Positions 34,796 through 46,999 of a stretch of 64,000 nt of DNA are shown in pieces. Numbering within the stretch: the stretch's first letter is position 1; each line of letters opens with the position of its first letter. The notes under the pieces were generated by a model that saw nothing but the letters and a program-made list of their open reading frames with translations, searched no databases and had not been told where the DNA came from. Position numbers and translations under genes: made by a program. The DNA lies in assembly GCF_023159225.1 (NCBI RefSeq), contig NC_063184.1:14869528-14933527 (forward strand), read 5' to 3'. This stretch comes from Perognathus longimembris pacificus. Lineage: Eukaryota; Chordata; Mammalia; Rodentia; Heteromyidae.

Positions 34796-36592
34796 GCTAT
34801 TTCTTTTTCCTTGTGATATAGGAACTTGGGAAATATCATTCCTATTACACTAGGAATACCTTTTTATATGTTTGGAATATTTTCCCATGCAGGAAAATAA
34901 AATATTTTTAGAAGGTCAAACATAGCAATAGAGTTTCTGTTTTTCAAAATACCATGTTCTTGATTTGAGTAACTATGAAGAAAAGAAATTTAAGCAAGTC
35001 TCTGTTTAATGTTCTTCTATCTCTTAAGTTCTTAATTATAACTCATTATATATATGAACTCATTATATGTTATATATTATTCTATTTAAGCTAGGAGAAA
35101 ACACTAGAAAAAATTGGATGTGTTTAGAATGAGGGCAGATGGTTGAACTGGATACTAAGAAATGACAAGTGCTTGTGCTCTGCTATGCAGGTTTTATCCT
35201 CCTTGATTAGTTAAGATTTTTAACAACTGCATCTGTTGAAAATGTGAATAGGTATGTGACCATGAATTTAGACTTGTCTCTCAGCACCTACCATGTATTC
35301 ACTACAGGTAGCCTTTTATTACTATTATTTCGTTTCTATGGGGTAGAGAGAAATTATAACAGTTTCACTCTTGTTTCCTAGAAACAAATGCAAATTGTGT
35401 AGATTATAATAGATATTTCATTCAGGTATATTTTTATATAGCCCAGCTTTCCATCTACTTTTGAGTGATTTGCTTAGAAAAGATTGTGCCCAGGATTTAT
35501 AATTGAAGTAGGGATAGTTAGTAGCTAGTTAATAAAACACTAAACAAAGAAAAGATAGAAAACAGACCATCCTACGATCCTATAGAACAATCTCTACATA
35601 ACACAGCTTTACATATACAGTATCTTCTCACTAACAGTGTCACTTATAGATCAAAGAAATGGCAAAAATAATTTGCAAAGGAAACAGTTCTAAATAGTTC
35701 TCTTACTTCAATAAATGTGGCCAGGTAAACATTTGAAGACCTTGTAATATCTTGTAAGATTTGACTTGAACATCATCTTAAGAAAGATGAACTATGTTTT
35801 CTTACTCCTTTGATTAAATTATTGTTGGAGTGCAGAATTCTTGTTTTCAGTCAATAGCCATTCACCCATTATTCTTTTCTCTGCAGTAGCGGAAACCAGT
35901 TTGCATTCATGGGCAGCAATGAGCTAGATAACTTAAGTGTAGTTAGGGAATATGGTACATGTTTGAGTAGAATCTGGTAAATGTTACAGGAAGAAGAAAG
36001 TCCTTGTTCAATGTACACAGAAATGAGAGAACTCTTTCTGGAGTTGGGGTGCAGAAGGAAGGCATGGAGGAAAGGATTCTAGTAATAGTCACTAAATTCT
36101 CTACCAGGCTATATTATGGCTTAAATGTAGGATTTTTACTTCTACCAGGAGTTTAACAAAAATAGTTCCCCTGTAAAGACCTGCTTTTCATTTGCTTTCC
36201 TTATTTATTTATGATGACAAATAAAACCATTTGGTAGATTCAACTGCAGCTGTAATTTTGGCAAAGGTTTCTGTGACATATAGTATCTTTATTGGGCGTC
36301 AGAAAAGAAGGATAAGGTGATTTTACCTTTTTATTGTGAGGTGTGAAAAGACCAAATGTGGGGAGTCCAAATATCATCTTCTAAAATATATTTCGAGAGA
36401 GTCCCTGGAAGGAAAATCATTGTCCCGTGGACCCACCATGTAGTGGAGGTATTTGCCAAGCCCAGTGACTCCCATTCCTGGAATAATACATTACTTTATT
36501 CTGGTTCCAGAGAATTTTGACCATATGATATTTTTTTTACTTCAGTTGCATAGAGGAAAAAATATAGGCAAAAATGGTATGAAAAAGCTATC
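34796..36592. other. Unique intronic sequence
   Basis: AT-rich; no repeat or gene recognised. Confidence 0.55.
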
Positions 36593-36705
36593 TGCCAAGC
36601 ACCAGTGGCTCACATTTCTCATCCTAACTCTTCAGGAGGCTGAGATCTGAGGACTGTGGTTATAAGTCATCTCAGGAAAGAAAGTTTGTGAGACTCTTAT
36701 CTTCA

Positions 36706-36756
<51 letters not shown>

Positions 36757-36862
36757 CCAGAAGTGGAGCAGTGACTCAAGTGGTAGAGCATAAGCCCTGA
36801 ACAAAAATGCTCAGAGGAAGATTCTAGGCCTTTAGTTCAAGCCCCAGGACCAGCACAAAAAT
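36593..36862 (+). mobile_element. B1-Geo composite SINE with (CA)n inside its linker
   Basis: The B1-like half ends at ATCTTCAATTA, where a CA repeat (36709-36755) has expanded within the A-rich linker. The right module resumes at GCCAGAAGTGGAGCAG and ends GTTCAAGCCCCAGGACCAG. Confidence 0.83.
36709..36755. repeat. (CA)n within a SINE linker
   Basis: About 23 AC units in the A-rich linker of the B1-Geo SINE at 36593-36862. Confidence 0.93.
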
Positions 36863-38927
36863 ATTAATAAATAAAATAAAAATCTACCAGCCTGCAGCTT
36901 TGGGGAAAGGTATCAGTAACAATTAAAATAGAAAACAACACCCTAATACATTTCCAGTAAGTTGTTATTTTTAAGATTATTGCCATGAAAACCTAGCACA
37001 GTATGTCTTGTTCTTATTGCTTAATTTATGAATGAAACAAATTTCCATTGAGAAGACATGTGAAGTTGCCCCACTGAGCAATTTCTCAAGGCTCTTAATT
37101 GAAGCAGTGTTATTAATTATGAAGTTGCAAGGTCACAGTCCACAATGGGAAACCCCTCTATTGTCCAGAAAAGTTTCTATTGTGGTCCCAGCAACCATGG
37201 ACTTCTATTTAACACTGAAGGTGGTTTCTGTATACCATAAACAACCAATAACCTGCTTTCCTCTGTCACAAAGTAATGGACAGTTTTTGACATCTGATTT
37301 AGGCTTTCCATTGAAGTAATTAAGTAATTAATAAAGTAGAGAATGTACTGTCTCTTGATTAAAATGCAACCACCAATTCCCTTTCCTTGTTTTCTGTGAG
37401 AAAATAAATTTTTTGATCATCTTAAAGTAAAAGCATCAGCAAGTAATAATAGTATCAGCTGAGGAAAGAATAAATCAATAAATAAACCAACTCAAAACCT
37501 TTGAAATCAATATGCATAGCCTTAAAGAACCTCTTACCTCAGAGGCCTTCAGAATTTTCTGTGAGAAATCTTAGCTGCAAAGCAATGATCTGAGAGGAGA
37601 TAATTTTTCACTACCCAAGCTATTTTCTGTTCTAAGGCTTTATGCAAAGCAATGAAAATAGTAAATGCTTTTATACTCCACAATGCACTTTGAATCACAC
37701 ATGATTCCATTTGATTCCTCCACGGTAAATAGAAGAATAGTCATTATTATATTCACTATATGTTTGTGAAATACTAAGGTGATCCTGAAAATTGGTAAGA
37801 GATGGAACTCAGTCTAACTGAACACCTGGGCTTTCTTTTCCACAGCACATAGCAGGGCTATATGAAGAACTACATGACAGGAGCTTATAGTTGTTTAGCA
37901 TCAGAAAGTAAGACAGTAGAGATCTGGAGGTCAGGATATTTTATTTTGCTACCTGCAAATGATTTGAAATATATTACATTACCATAACCTCAATATCCTA
38001 GGATAGTGTGGTATTAGAATGTCAATAGTTTCTCTTTCCTGTAATAAATCTCACAGATTATATTATATAGCTACAGAAAACTATCTTTCAGTGGCCTCTA
38101 TGCTTCAAGGAGACAGGAATTAAAAATAGGAAGTCTTCAAACCTTTCCCTTTTCTTCTACTGCACCTAGAACCTTGAAAATGTAATCACCAATCAAATGT
38201 AACCCATCCTCTGAGTCCTAATGGTTACAGCCTTGTCTATCCCCTATTCTTACTGAACACTTCTTTTTACATAGAGCAGAAAGTAAGAGAGGGTAGGAAG
38301 AGGCTTGCACAAGAAGGACATTCCAGACTACTTTAAAACGTATGCTGTTTGTCTGTTTCATTTCCATAAAGAAAGGTAAAGTTCCATTTCCCTTTTGGAG
38401 CTGGGAACACAGAGATGGGGAAGGCCAGCACTTCATGCCAGTTGCCATGGTAACAGCATCTCAAATCTTCCACTAACATCTGGTGTTCTTAAGCTCAACA
38501 GCTGGTTGTCTACAGAAAATTCAAGCAAGGAGTTGAAACACTAATGGGAATACCACAAAATAAAAGTGGTTACCTAGGAGGAACCCTGAGAAATAACTAA
38601 GCTAAAGCAGGAAATTAGATGCAACTTGCAAGAGACAGAAATATATCAGGGATTAAAAAATAGATAAAAGACAATCTCTGCCCCAAAGTATAAGATGAAG
38701 ACAGTGCTTTAAGTTTTTGCATGATTATTAATTTTTAAAAGCAAGTCAACCACCACATGTTAGGAAATGGAAAGATTAAGTTTAGAGAGAATTTAGACTT
38801 GCAAAATTAGACTTTTTTTGGAGTCTCTTCAAATTCTATCACAGGTGGTAACTGTATTAGTAGCTCTGTTGTGGTTCTTGACCACTCGTGAGACGATGTT
38901 GGCAAATTAGAAACTTCGCATACCTTT
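36863..38927. other. Unique intronic sequence
   Basis: The 95-codon frame at 37032-37319 has no recognisable domain and is treated as chance. Confidence 0.55.
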
Positions 38928-39232
38928 TGGGTTTGGTGGATCATGCCTGTAATTTCAGTAACTGGGGAGGCAGAGATTGTGCTTTGAGGACAGCTGAGGG
39001 AAAGAGTGAAGCCTCATCTAAATAACAACAACAGCAAAGCCAGGTTTGGTGTTCTAGGCCTGTGATGCCAACTATTGAGAATTAAAGATAGGATGATGGT
39101 GGTCCGGTACCAAAAAATGTGACATTCTACCTGAAACATAACTAAAGTATTAAAAGATTAGAGAATTAACTTAAGTGGTAGAGCTTCTGCCCCCAAAGTG
39201 AAAGATTTTGAGTTCAAACTCCAGCATAGAAA
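38928..39232 (+). mobile_element. Old B1-like dimer with ID-like tail
   Basis: GGATCATGCCTGTAATTTCA and GGTGTTCTAGGCCTGTGATG mark two B1-like units; AAGTGGTAGAGCTTCTGCCC and GAGTTCAAACTCCAGC mark the ID-like end. Confidence 0.65.
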
Positions 39233-39591
39233 AATATAAATAAATAAAAATTTGTACGCTGTTCTTTCCTCAGAAGAAATTGACCATTAAGTTTTATTTT
39301 CTACTCATGAAATGAAAGACACTATGCTTATACTTTTAAGGATTTTAGGCTTGTTTTCTTTTTGAGAAGGTGGTTTTTACTTTATGGATTCAATAAATAC
39401 ATATTGGAGTAGCACCCATTTGAAATCATTATCTTAATACAAATTGAATTTTTGGCTTTGATATAGCTTATCATTTAAAAGAATGTGAAATTATCAGTTA
39501 TGAAAATTTAGAGAGGCACAGTATAGTTTCTTAATGTTCATTTCTTTTAAGTTGTAATGTTTATTAATTTGGGCAGCTAAAAATTTCCTGA

Positions 39592-39662
39592 TTGTGGGCA
39601 TGGCTCAAGAGGGAGATCACCTGCCTAGTATGTTTGTGGCTCTGTTTTCCAACCCAGTACCA
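39592..39662 (+). mobile_element. ID-like SINE fragment
   Basis: GGGCATGGCTCAAGAGGGAG followed by CACCTGCCTAGTATG and a degenerate B box. Old and short. Confidence 0.5.
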
Positions 39663-40477
39663 TTAAAAACAATCCTGATCTATTTATTTTCACAGTGGAT
39701 GATATAATAACAACTGAAATAGAAGTACTTTCTTATGATCAGAACTAAGAGGATGTTTGCTTTTAGTTTAAGATAAGCCTAAAGATTTAACTCACTGACA
39801 GTTATAATAAACCTTTGGACTAATAAGCATATAAGACTTACTGTGAGTAAATCTGCTGAGAAGAACCAGGAAAACCTGATAAGAATGAGCCTTTTACTAC
39901 TATACACAGAAAAAAGCAATTTACTTCTGAAATGGAGTGGGCAATTCCTAGAGTTCATGACGTCTTCCTTAAATCAAGATGAGATGACCACATACCAAAG
40001 ACACAGAGTCTATTAATGATTGTTGTCCAGTAAAATACTAGGCACAACTCACATCCAAATCTGAGATTTTTTAAATTGTTGGTTAGTCAATGCTATACCA
40101 AATGTAGTCATATCCAAATATGTGTAAACATTTAATGACTTTAAAATAAATAAGCAATTTGTCTGCACTACTTTTTCTTTAACATGAATGATTTTCTAGA
40201 TTGGGAGCATGCCAATTATATCTTTTCTTATGATACATATTTTTGAGAACATTTAAAATACTACAAATTTAAAAGAATAATGAAGTCCCTAATCTTCATC
40301 AATAGAACAAAGAACTTGTAATAGTCTTCCATATTTGCTTGGAAAAATAAAGCTTTTATAAGCCCAAGGTAAAAGCTTAACATGTTTATCATTGAGAATA
40401 TGCTGAACAAAATGTCCCTTTTCGCCCTGCAATCCCATCCCTATAACTTCAGCTACAGCCTTTGTAGGTACCTTTTT

Positions 40478-40600
40478 ATTTTTATTTATTTATTTATTTT
40501 TTGGCTGGTCCTGGGGCTTGCACTCGGGGCCTGGGCACTGTCCCTGAGCTTTTGTATTTAAGGATAATGTTCTACCACTTTAAGCCACAGCTTCAGGTAT
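40478..40600 (-). mobile_element. Isolated right-monomer ('Geo') SINE fragment
   Basis: A T-rich run with TTTA repeats leads into the complement of the right SINE module (CCAGGCCC, GAGCTTTTG, CCACAGCTTCAGG). No left monomer follows, so the parent family (IDL-Geo or B1-Geo) is undetermined and the copy is 5'-truncated. Confidence 0.75.
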
Positions 40601-42189
40601 CTTTTAAAATCTTTCAAGCCCTCCCCTCTTTCTATCTTTTTAGAACAATGAGAGACATCAGAAAGTTGTGAGGAAGATGTGCCTTTGACTGAATCCTAGT
40701 GAGTGTGCATTACTGAATCCTAGTAAGTGTGCCTGACAACATGTGGCATTTGGAATGCCAGGGGCCTTCCAGTGGCCAATAGGAATGGTCTTGAGTCTCA
40801 GGGGGACAAGTTATAATCATTCTTGTTTTAAATGTCATCTGTATCACATATACAAAGCCATAGGAGTGGATGGAATTCAGGAGTAAAATGTTTTATAGCA
40901 ACATAAGAAACTAGAGCCAGAGCTTCCGAGAATTGTTGTTAGGAAAGTGAAAGAAGGTGAAGGATTTCTTATGACAAAGGTGATGGCCAGAGTGGCATGC
41001 CCAAAAAGAGGGGAAATGATTGCCCATAAAGGGAATTATGTCAAAATACAGAGAACAAACCAGTCAAAGATAATCCTTTGCCTTTAGTCTCATTTAAATA
41101 TACTGAGTATATATATTTTTTCTGAAGTCCTGGATTCCAGACGAGTACCAAGTTATATGATTTCAGTAATGTGGAAAGAAAAGTAGATTCATGATCATGA
41201 GATCCCAGGGAATATAAGATTTTTTTAGTTAAATGAGATAGCTTGGGGAGAAAAAACCAGCCCTAATATTTAAAAAGCAGAGCTTTGTTTATAGATGAAA
41301 AATGAGACACATACAATTATTAACTGATGTGTGCCAAGTAAACTTACTAGTTGTTATCCTTCTGAACTTGAACCCAATATCCTGTCTTTTAGCACACAGC
41401 CACCTTGACCACAAAATCTTTCTAACTTGAATCCATGTTACACTATCTATACAAGGGTTCTGTGTGTTTGCAAGGAACTGCTTGTATATACTTAAGAGTC
41501 ATGAAGGCTGTCTTCCCATGATGATTTGTGCCTTTATTTGATGTACGGGAAGCAAATAGTAGAAATCAGAGCAATGTGACCAGACCTATCATATTTTTTT
41601 TCACAAGGTCAAAATCAAAACTGCCACCCACACACAGAGCTGAGATCTAGCAATGTGTCAGTAATTCAAGTCACCTGGTACCAAGGATGTAGCAGGTGTT
41701 TGTAACACAGATGCCTTTACTGGAGAATGGTTTCCTGGTGTGGCCTTGAGTCCCAGTGTCACTGCCCAGAGAAGGAAATCTCAAACTTCAAAGGTGGAAA
41801 GATTAAAGGATCCCAGCACATTAGAAATAAGACTTGTCAGCCCTACTGTGTTAACTCTTCTGTTATGCTCCACCTCACCCAAGTTCAAACTCAATGGCCA
41901 GGGGGGCACGCACAGATCTGGTGGGCAGATGTTGGCTCTTTGACAGGTTTGTCTATACACATGTATGAGAAGAAAGAGGAATGGTTTTGAACTGTTGCTA
42001 AAACATCAACGTCAACTCCTACAACAGAGATTGAGGAGGGGAGTCACAGATAATGTGATCTATGCATTTAAGACAACTTTTTAGTATAGTGAGATTAGGA
42101 ATCTGACCTGGAACCAACTTTGATAAGGTTGAACCAACAGATAAATCTCTGTGCATAGGTAGAGTTTTGTAGTAAGTTTCCCAACATTG
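40601..42189. other. Unique intronic sequence
   Basis: Contains a 24-bp tandem duplication at 40688. Two overlapping frames near 41727-41990 show no domain. Confidence 0.5.
40688..40735 (+). repeat. 24-bp tandem duplication
   Basis: ACTGAATCCTAGTGAGTGTG followed four bases later by ACTGAATCCTAGTAAGTGTG; the units differ at three positions. Confidence 0.9.
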
Positions 42190-42290
42190 TATTTTTTTTT
42201 CTTTTTGGCAGTACTGGAGTTTGAACTCAGGACTTTGAGCTTTCTAGAAAGACACTCTATTAGTGACTTCTATCCATTCTCCAACCATGT
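42190..42290 (-). mobile_element. Antisense ID-like SINE
   Basis: A T-run is followed by GGCAGTACTGGAGTTTGAAC and GACTTTGAGCTTTCTAGAAA, the complement of a diverged ID element. It ends about 35 bp before a target duplication of an L1. Confidence 0.6.
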
Positions 42291-42340
42291 ATTTGGAAGT
42301 ACTTCAAAGTAATGCCAAAAAGGTTCTTTTACCTTTAAAA

Positions 42341-43492
42341 AATAATTTTATTGTCAAGATGATGTACAGAAGGGTTACAGCTACATACATAATTTAGGGA
42401 GTACATTTCTTCTCATACTTGTTGCTGCCTCCCTCATTTTTCTCCCACTTTCCCTCCCCCACAGTCCTCCCCCCTTGAGTTGTATAGTTAATTTCCAACA
42501 TATTGTCTTCCGAGTATCGCTGTTACATAGGTTCACCCTTTATCCTTTGGCTCACCATTTTGTTGTTCCCTTTCCCTTCCCTAATTCAGTTAAATGTATA
42601 TGCAATACCCAGGGTACCAAAATCAAATACAGTGACAACAGAGGATAAACCACAGTAAAGAAAAATGAAAGGAAAAAGAAATAATTTTACATAGTACATT
42701 AACAATAACAACAACAACGAAAACGTCTTGTTTCCATACCTTAGAGTTCATTTTGCTTAGCTTCATCTTAGGTGTTTATATATACATAGTTACTGAGCTA
42801 TTGCAATCTTCTGCTAAGACTAGCCTAGACATAAACTAATTATTACCAATGAGGGAAACCATGGAATCTATGTTTCTTTGGGTCTGGCTCACTTCACTTA
42901 ATAGGATTTTTTCCAAGTCTTTCCATTTCCTTATGAATGGAGCGATGTCATTCTTTCTGATGGAAGCATAGAATTCCATTATGTACATACACCACATTTT
43001 CTTGATCCATTCATCTACTGAGGAGCATCTGGGTTGGCTCCATATTTTAGCTATGGTAAATAATGCTGCAATGAACATGGTTGTGCTGGTAGTTTTAGTA
43101 AGTCCCCCCAAAACAAATCCTCAAAGAAATAACTGTCCCATCGATAAGTGGGCTAAAGACTTAAAGAGAGACTCTTCTGAAGAACAATAAGAACGGCCAA
43201 TATACCTATGAAGAAATGTTCAACATCTCTGGCCATGAAGGAAATGCAAGTCAAAACAACACTGAGATCCCACCTCACCCCATTTAGAATGGCCATTATC
43301 AAGAAAACTAGTAACAACAGATGCTGGTGGAATATGGCCAAAAGGGAATGCTACTACACTGCTGGTAGGAGTGTAAACTTGCTCAACCACTCTGGAAAGC
43401 AATATGGAGGTCCCTCAAAAGACTAAATATAGAGTTCTATGACCCAGCAACCCCACTTCTGGTCTTTTACTCAAAGGATCACAAACAAAGCC
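42341..43492 (-). mobile_element. L1 LINE with 5' inversion (twin-priming structure)
   Basis: The 3' part, 42341 to about 43108, is minus strand: the 3' end, a C-rich (G-rich on its own strand) tract near 42455-42475, and the ORF2 C-terminus at 42836-43111. The next part, about 43111-43492, is the adjacent upstream ORF2 region in plus orientation. Identical CTTTTACCTTTAAAA at 42326-42340 and 43493-43507 encloses the whole. Confidence 0.9.
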
Positions 43493-44129
43493 CTTTTACC
43501 TTTAAAATTGTTATTTCAACAGACAGTTAATGATCAATATATGCCAGTCATGCTCTCAATACTACTAGAGCAAATAACCACCACCTCTTGCCTACAGATA
43601 TTCACTATCTACCAGGTGTTTTTTTTCAGACATTTCAAAAACAAGTGCTGATCTTTGTCAGAGAATAAGATTCTAATCCATATGATCATTTTTAATCTGA
43701 AAAAGAACTTTCACATACATGATCTCAATTTCTTAGTGATTTGGCCCTAAGAAACCTATGACATAGAGAAAGAATGTGCCTCTTATAAGTTAACTTTGAG
43801 CATGTAAACTTCTGACAGTGGTTCTAAACAGCCTTAGAGATTGTGTTAGAACTGCACATGCTCAGATCTCATTACATACTGATTGAATCAGAGGCTTTGA
43901 AGGTGAAAGGCTGCAATCTGTTTGACATATCTGCCATAGGCTTGCCATGGAGACTAATGTTTGAGACTCTGTCATCTGATAGTGGATTTTGAATTAGGAA
44001 ACCCAGGTTCTCTGTATAGCTCCAACATACACTCACAATTTGTCATTTAATGGCTTTTTCACCCATAAGCATGAAGTTCACAATGCCCACCCAACTACCT
44101 TGTGACCACTGGGTTCTATGTCTTAGAGG

Positions 44130-44330
44130 CAGACATTAGTGTCTCACACAAGTAATCCTAGCTACTCAAGAGGCTAAGACCTGAGGATTGCAGTTCAAAA
44201 CCAGCCTGAGCAGGAAAGTCCATGAGACTCATCTCCAACTAATCACACACACACAAAAGGTGGAAGTAGAGCCGAGGCTCTAATAATGCTCAAGGACAGT
44301 GCCCAGGCCCTGAGTTCAAACCCCAGGACT

Positions 44331-44331
<1 letters not shown>
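44130..44331 (+). mobile_element. B1-Geo composite SINE with (CA)n tail
   Basis: The B1-like part is seen at GTAATCCTAGCTACTCAAGA and the right module ends GAGTTCAAACCCCAGGACTG. The A box region of the right module is partly deleted. A CA repeat replaces the tail. Confidence 0.8.
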
Positions 44332-44377
<46 letters not shown>

Positions 44378-44381
44378 ACAC
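44332..44381. repeat. (CA)n at a B1-Geo tail
   Basis: About 24 CA units, interrupted once by CATA, starting at the SINE end. Confidence 0.93.
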
Positions 44382-44880
44382 GTATTAGCATTGAACAGAG
44401 GAAGTAGCTGTTCAACTGTGGGTGTGTGGATATATTAAATGCCACTGAACAATTCATTTTAAATATGGCTAACTTTGTTATACGAAGTTGATGTCTATAA
44501 ATATTTTAAAAGGCCAACTCAATTTGCTTTCCAAATGTGTGTGAAGGCTCTTGGCCATTCAAAGGCTCTATTTAGATGTGAGTTTATGAGAAAGATGTTC
44601 TGAAAGAAACTGCCCTTGGTAATTTTAAGGTTTTTGGAAACCAATGAACTCTATCATTTCATTTAAAGAGAGATTTAGGAAAGGTGGTCAGTATGGTGGC
44701 ATTTTAAAGCAAGCACTAGCTATGTTTGTAGTACTTCTAGATACTGTCACAGAATAAAGACGGGGAGGGGGAAGACAGCAATGGCGACAAGGGGCATCAT
44801 GCTCATAATGTTGGTCTGTACCTTCAGCTCATATTCCAATTGTTTCAAGAACAAAAGATCTTTAAAAGCTAACGATTCCA

Positions 44881-45076
44881 GAAGGGCACTGATGGCTCAT
44901 GCCTGTAATCCAACTGTTCAGGGGGTTGAGATCTGAGGATCAAACTGCAAAGCCAGTCTGGGCTGGAAAGTCTGTGAGACTTATCTCCAAAGCTGGAAGT
45001 GGAGGTCTGGCACAAGTAGTATAGTGCTAGCTCAGGGACAGTGTTCAGGTCCTGAGTTCAAGTCTTAGGACTGGTG
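44881..45076 (+). mobile_element. B1-Geo composite SINE, worn
   Basis: GATGGCTCATGCCTGTAATC and GAGTTCAAGTCTTAGGACTG mark the two ends. The tail has become TGTG-rich and leads into a poly-C tract at 45092-45108. Confidence 0.78.
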
Positions 45077-45091
45077 TATGTGTGTGAATTC

Positions 45092-45108
45092 CCCCCGCCC
45101 CCCCCCCC
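45092..45108. repeat. Poly-C tract
   Basis: Six C, one G and about ten C, next to a worn SINE tail. Confidence 0.85.
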
Positions 45109-45769
45109 ATTAACAAGACACTCCATATACATAGAAATGTTACACTCAATTTGATACACCAGTTCTCTATGATCCATGTTTTCTCTCTGCAGCATACTGC
45201 AATTCTGGTGTAACCCTCTAGACAGATGGGTTAAAGGCATCCTATCACCATTTTGCTTGTGACTACTTATATCAGTAATTTTGTATTCTACCAACCTAGA
45301 AGGTGGTGACCACATCTTTTTTTAACTCTGCTAAGAAGCCTGGGTGAGTTAGTCCTTCAGAAAAACAGCAAACAGGTCCTATTGCTTAGGAGAAGGGCTA
45401 TCTTCTGATTGGCTCAGGATAATTTCACCTTTAGGGATTTGAAGAACGTAGGATGGAGTACCAAACAGTGAACTGGGAACACTGCAGTTTGTGGATGCAG
45501 AGACATTGGTAGAGGGCCTAATTTTGTGAGCTCTCTCATATTTAGTCTGCAGGTTCAACAAGTTTTAGCTCATCTTGTTTCATCCACATTTTTCAACTTA
45601 CCCTTACCTCCCAAGAAGCATAGTAAAATGAATCCGGATAACATTACAATAATATATGTTTTATTTCATTTATCATTATTTATTTTAACATTTATCCTCT
45701 ATGATTGTTTATTTTACCTTATTTTATCCATGTATGTTTCTTAAACAAAATTAGAAAAAGTAACTGCTA

Positions 45770-45960
45770 GGGTGGGAATGTGGCTTAGTGGTAGAATGCT
45801 TGCCTACCATGCTTTGAAGCCCTGGGTTTGATTCCTCAGTACCATATAAACAGGAAAAGCCAGAAGCAACACTGTGGCTCAAATGCTTTGGTGATCACCT
45901 TGAGCAAGGAGCAGCTCACGGACAGTACCCACACCCTGAGTTCAAGCCCCAGGACTGGAA
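45770..45960 (+). mobile_element. IDL-Geo SINE, diverged copy
   Basis: Both monomers are recognisable, with substitutions in the right one (ACACTGTGGCTCAAATGCTT). The flanks AAAGTAACTGCTA and AAAATAACTGCTA form a near-identical duplication, so the copy is older than most. Confidence 0.85.
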
Positions 45961-46115
45961 AAAACAAAATAACTGCTATACCACTCCCTAGCAATAACAT
46001 CATAATACATGTAAATGATACCTCAAATCAATTTTTATAGAAGCACTATTCATAATAAACAAACCACAGACTTGCCTATGTATTCATGAACGTATGAATA
46101 AAAAGTGGCATCTAT

Positions 46116-46309
46116 GGGCTGGGAATATAGCTTAATGTAAAGTGCTTGTCTTGTACACATGAAGCCCTGGGTTCAATTCCTCAGCACCACATATATAGAA
46201 AAAGCCGGAAGTGGCACTGTGGCTCAAGCTGTAGAGTGCTAGCTTTGAGCAAAAAGAAGCCAGGGACAGTGCTCAAGCACTGAGTTCAAGCCCTAGGACT
46301 GGCAAAAAA
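46116..46309 (+). mobile_element. IDL-Geo SINE inserted into an older L1
   Basis: Identical AAAAAGTGGCATCTAT flanks the element at 46100-46115 and 46310-46325. The flanking DNA on both sides reads as one L1 ORF2 3' region, so the SINE split a pre-existing LINE. Confidence 0.92.
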
Positions 46310-46501
46310 AAAAAGTGGCATCTATATATATGCAATGGAGACTTATTCAGCCGTACATAAGAATTGAATTTTGTATTTTGCAGGAAAAAGGAGGGAACTG
46401 GAAATCATCATGTTACATAAAATAACCCACAGCAGAAAGGATGAATATCATATCATATTCAGAATCTACACCTAAAAATTAAAAAAAAAGAAGTCATCAT
46501 A

Positions 46502-46726
46502 GCCAGGTGCCAGTGACTCATGCATGTAATCTTAGTTACTGAGGCTGAGGGAGATAGGAGGATTGTGCTTTGAAGCCAGCCTGAGCAGTAAAGTCTGTGA
46601 GACATCTTTATAACCTACTAGGAAAAAGCTGAAAATGGGGGTGGCTTCTGTGGTAGAGTGCTAGTCTTGAGCACAAGTAGCTTAGGGACCATGGTGGAGC
46701 CATGAGTTAAATCTCCAGGCCAGACA
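46502..46726 (+). mobile_element. B1-Geo composite SINE with (CA)n tail
   Basis: The left part GTGACTCATGCATGTAATCT and right part GGTAGAGTGCTAGTCTTGAG are recognisable. The tail reads into a CA repeat. Confidence 0.78.

Positions 46727-46762
<36 letters not shown>
46727..46762. repeat. (CA)n at a B1-Geo tail
   Basis: Begins CCACACAC at the end of the SINE at 46502-46726. Confidence 0.92.
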
Positions 46763-46763
<1 letters not shown>

Positions 46764-46999
46764 GTAAAATGGTGGCACATCAGGGGAGGACTGAAAGGAT
46801 TAAGAAGAGGTTAAAGGTTAATGAATGAGAAAATAGTATAATGAAAATTGTCAAAGTTATTCTAAAAGGAGGTGATGAAGTAGAGTAACAGAATGGGTAA
46901 ATTTGATCAAGTACATATTCATTGGGAAATATCCCAATGAAAAGCCCTTATACAATTAATTTGTGCTCTCTAAAAAAGATAGCTAAAAAGACCACCAAA

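Larger units (their letters stand above)
46020..46990 (+). mobile_element. Old L1 fragment carrying two younger SINEs
   Basis: CACTATTCATAATAAACAAA and, after the IDL-Geo insertion, GCAATGGAGACTTATTCAGC and GGGAACTGGAAATCATCATG are the conserved L1 ORF2 3' region. A B1-Geo copy follows. The 46770-46990 part resembles an old rodent L1 3' UTR. Confidence 0.65.

Noticed and set aside
42836..43111. 91-codon minus-strand frame as a possible gene
   Set aside because: L1 ORF2 C-terminus within the 5'-inverted LINE.
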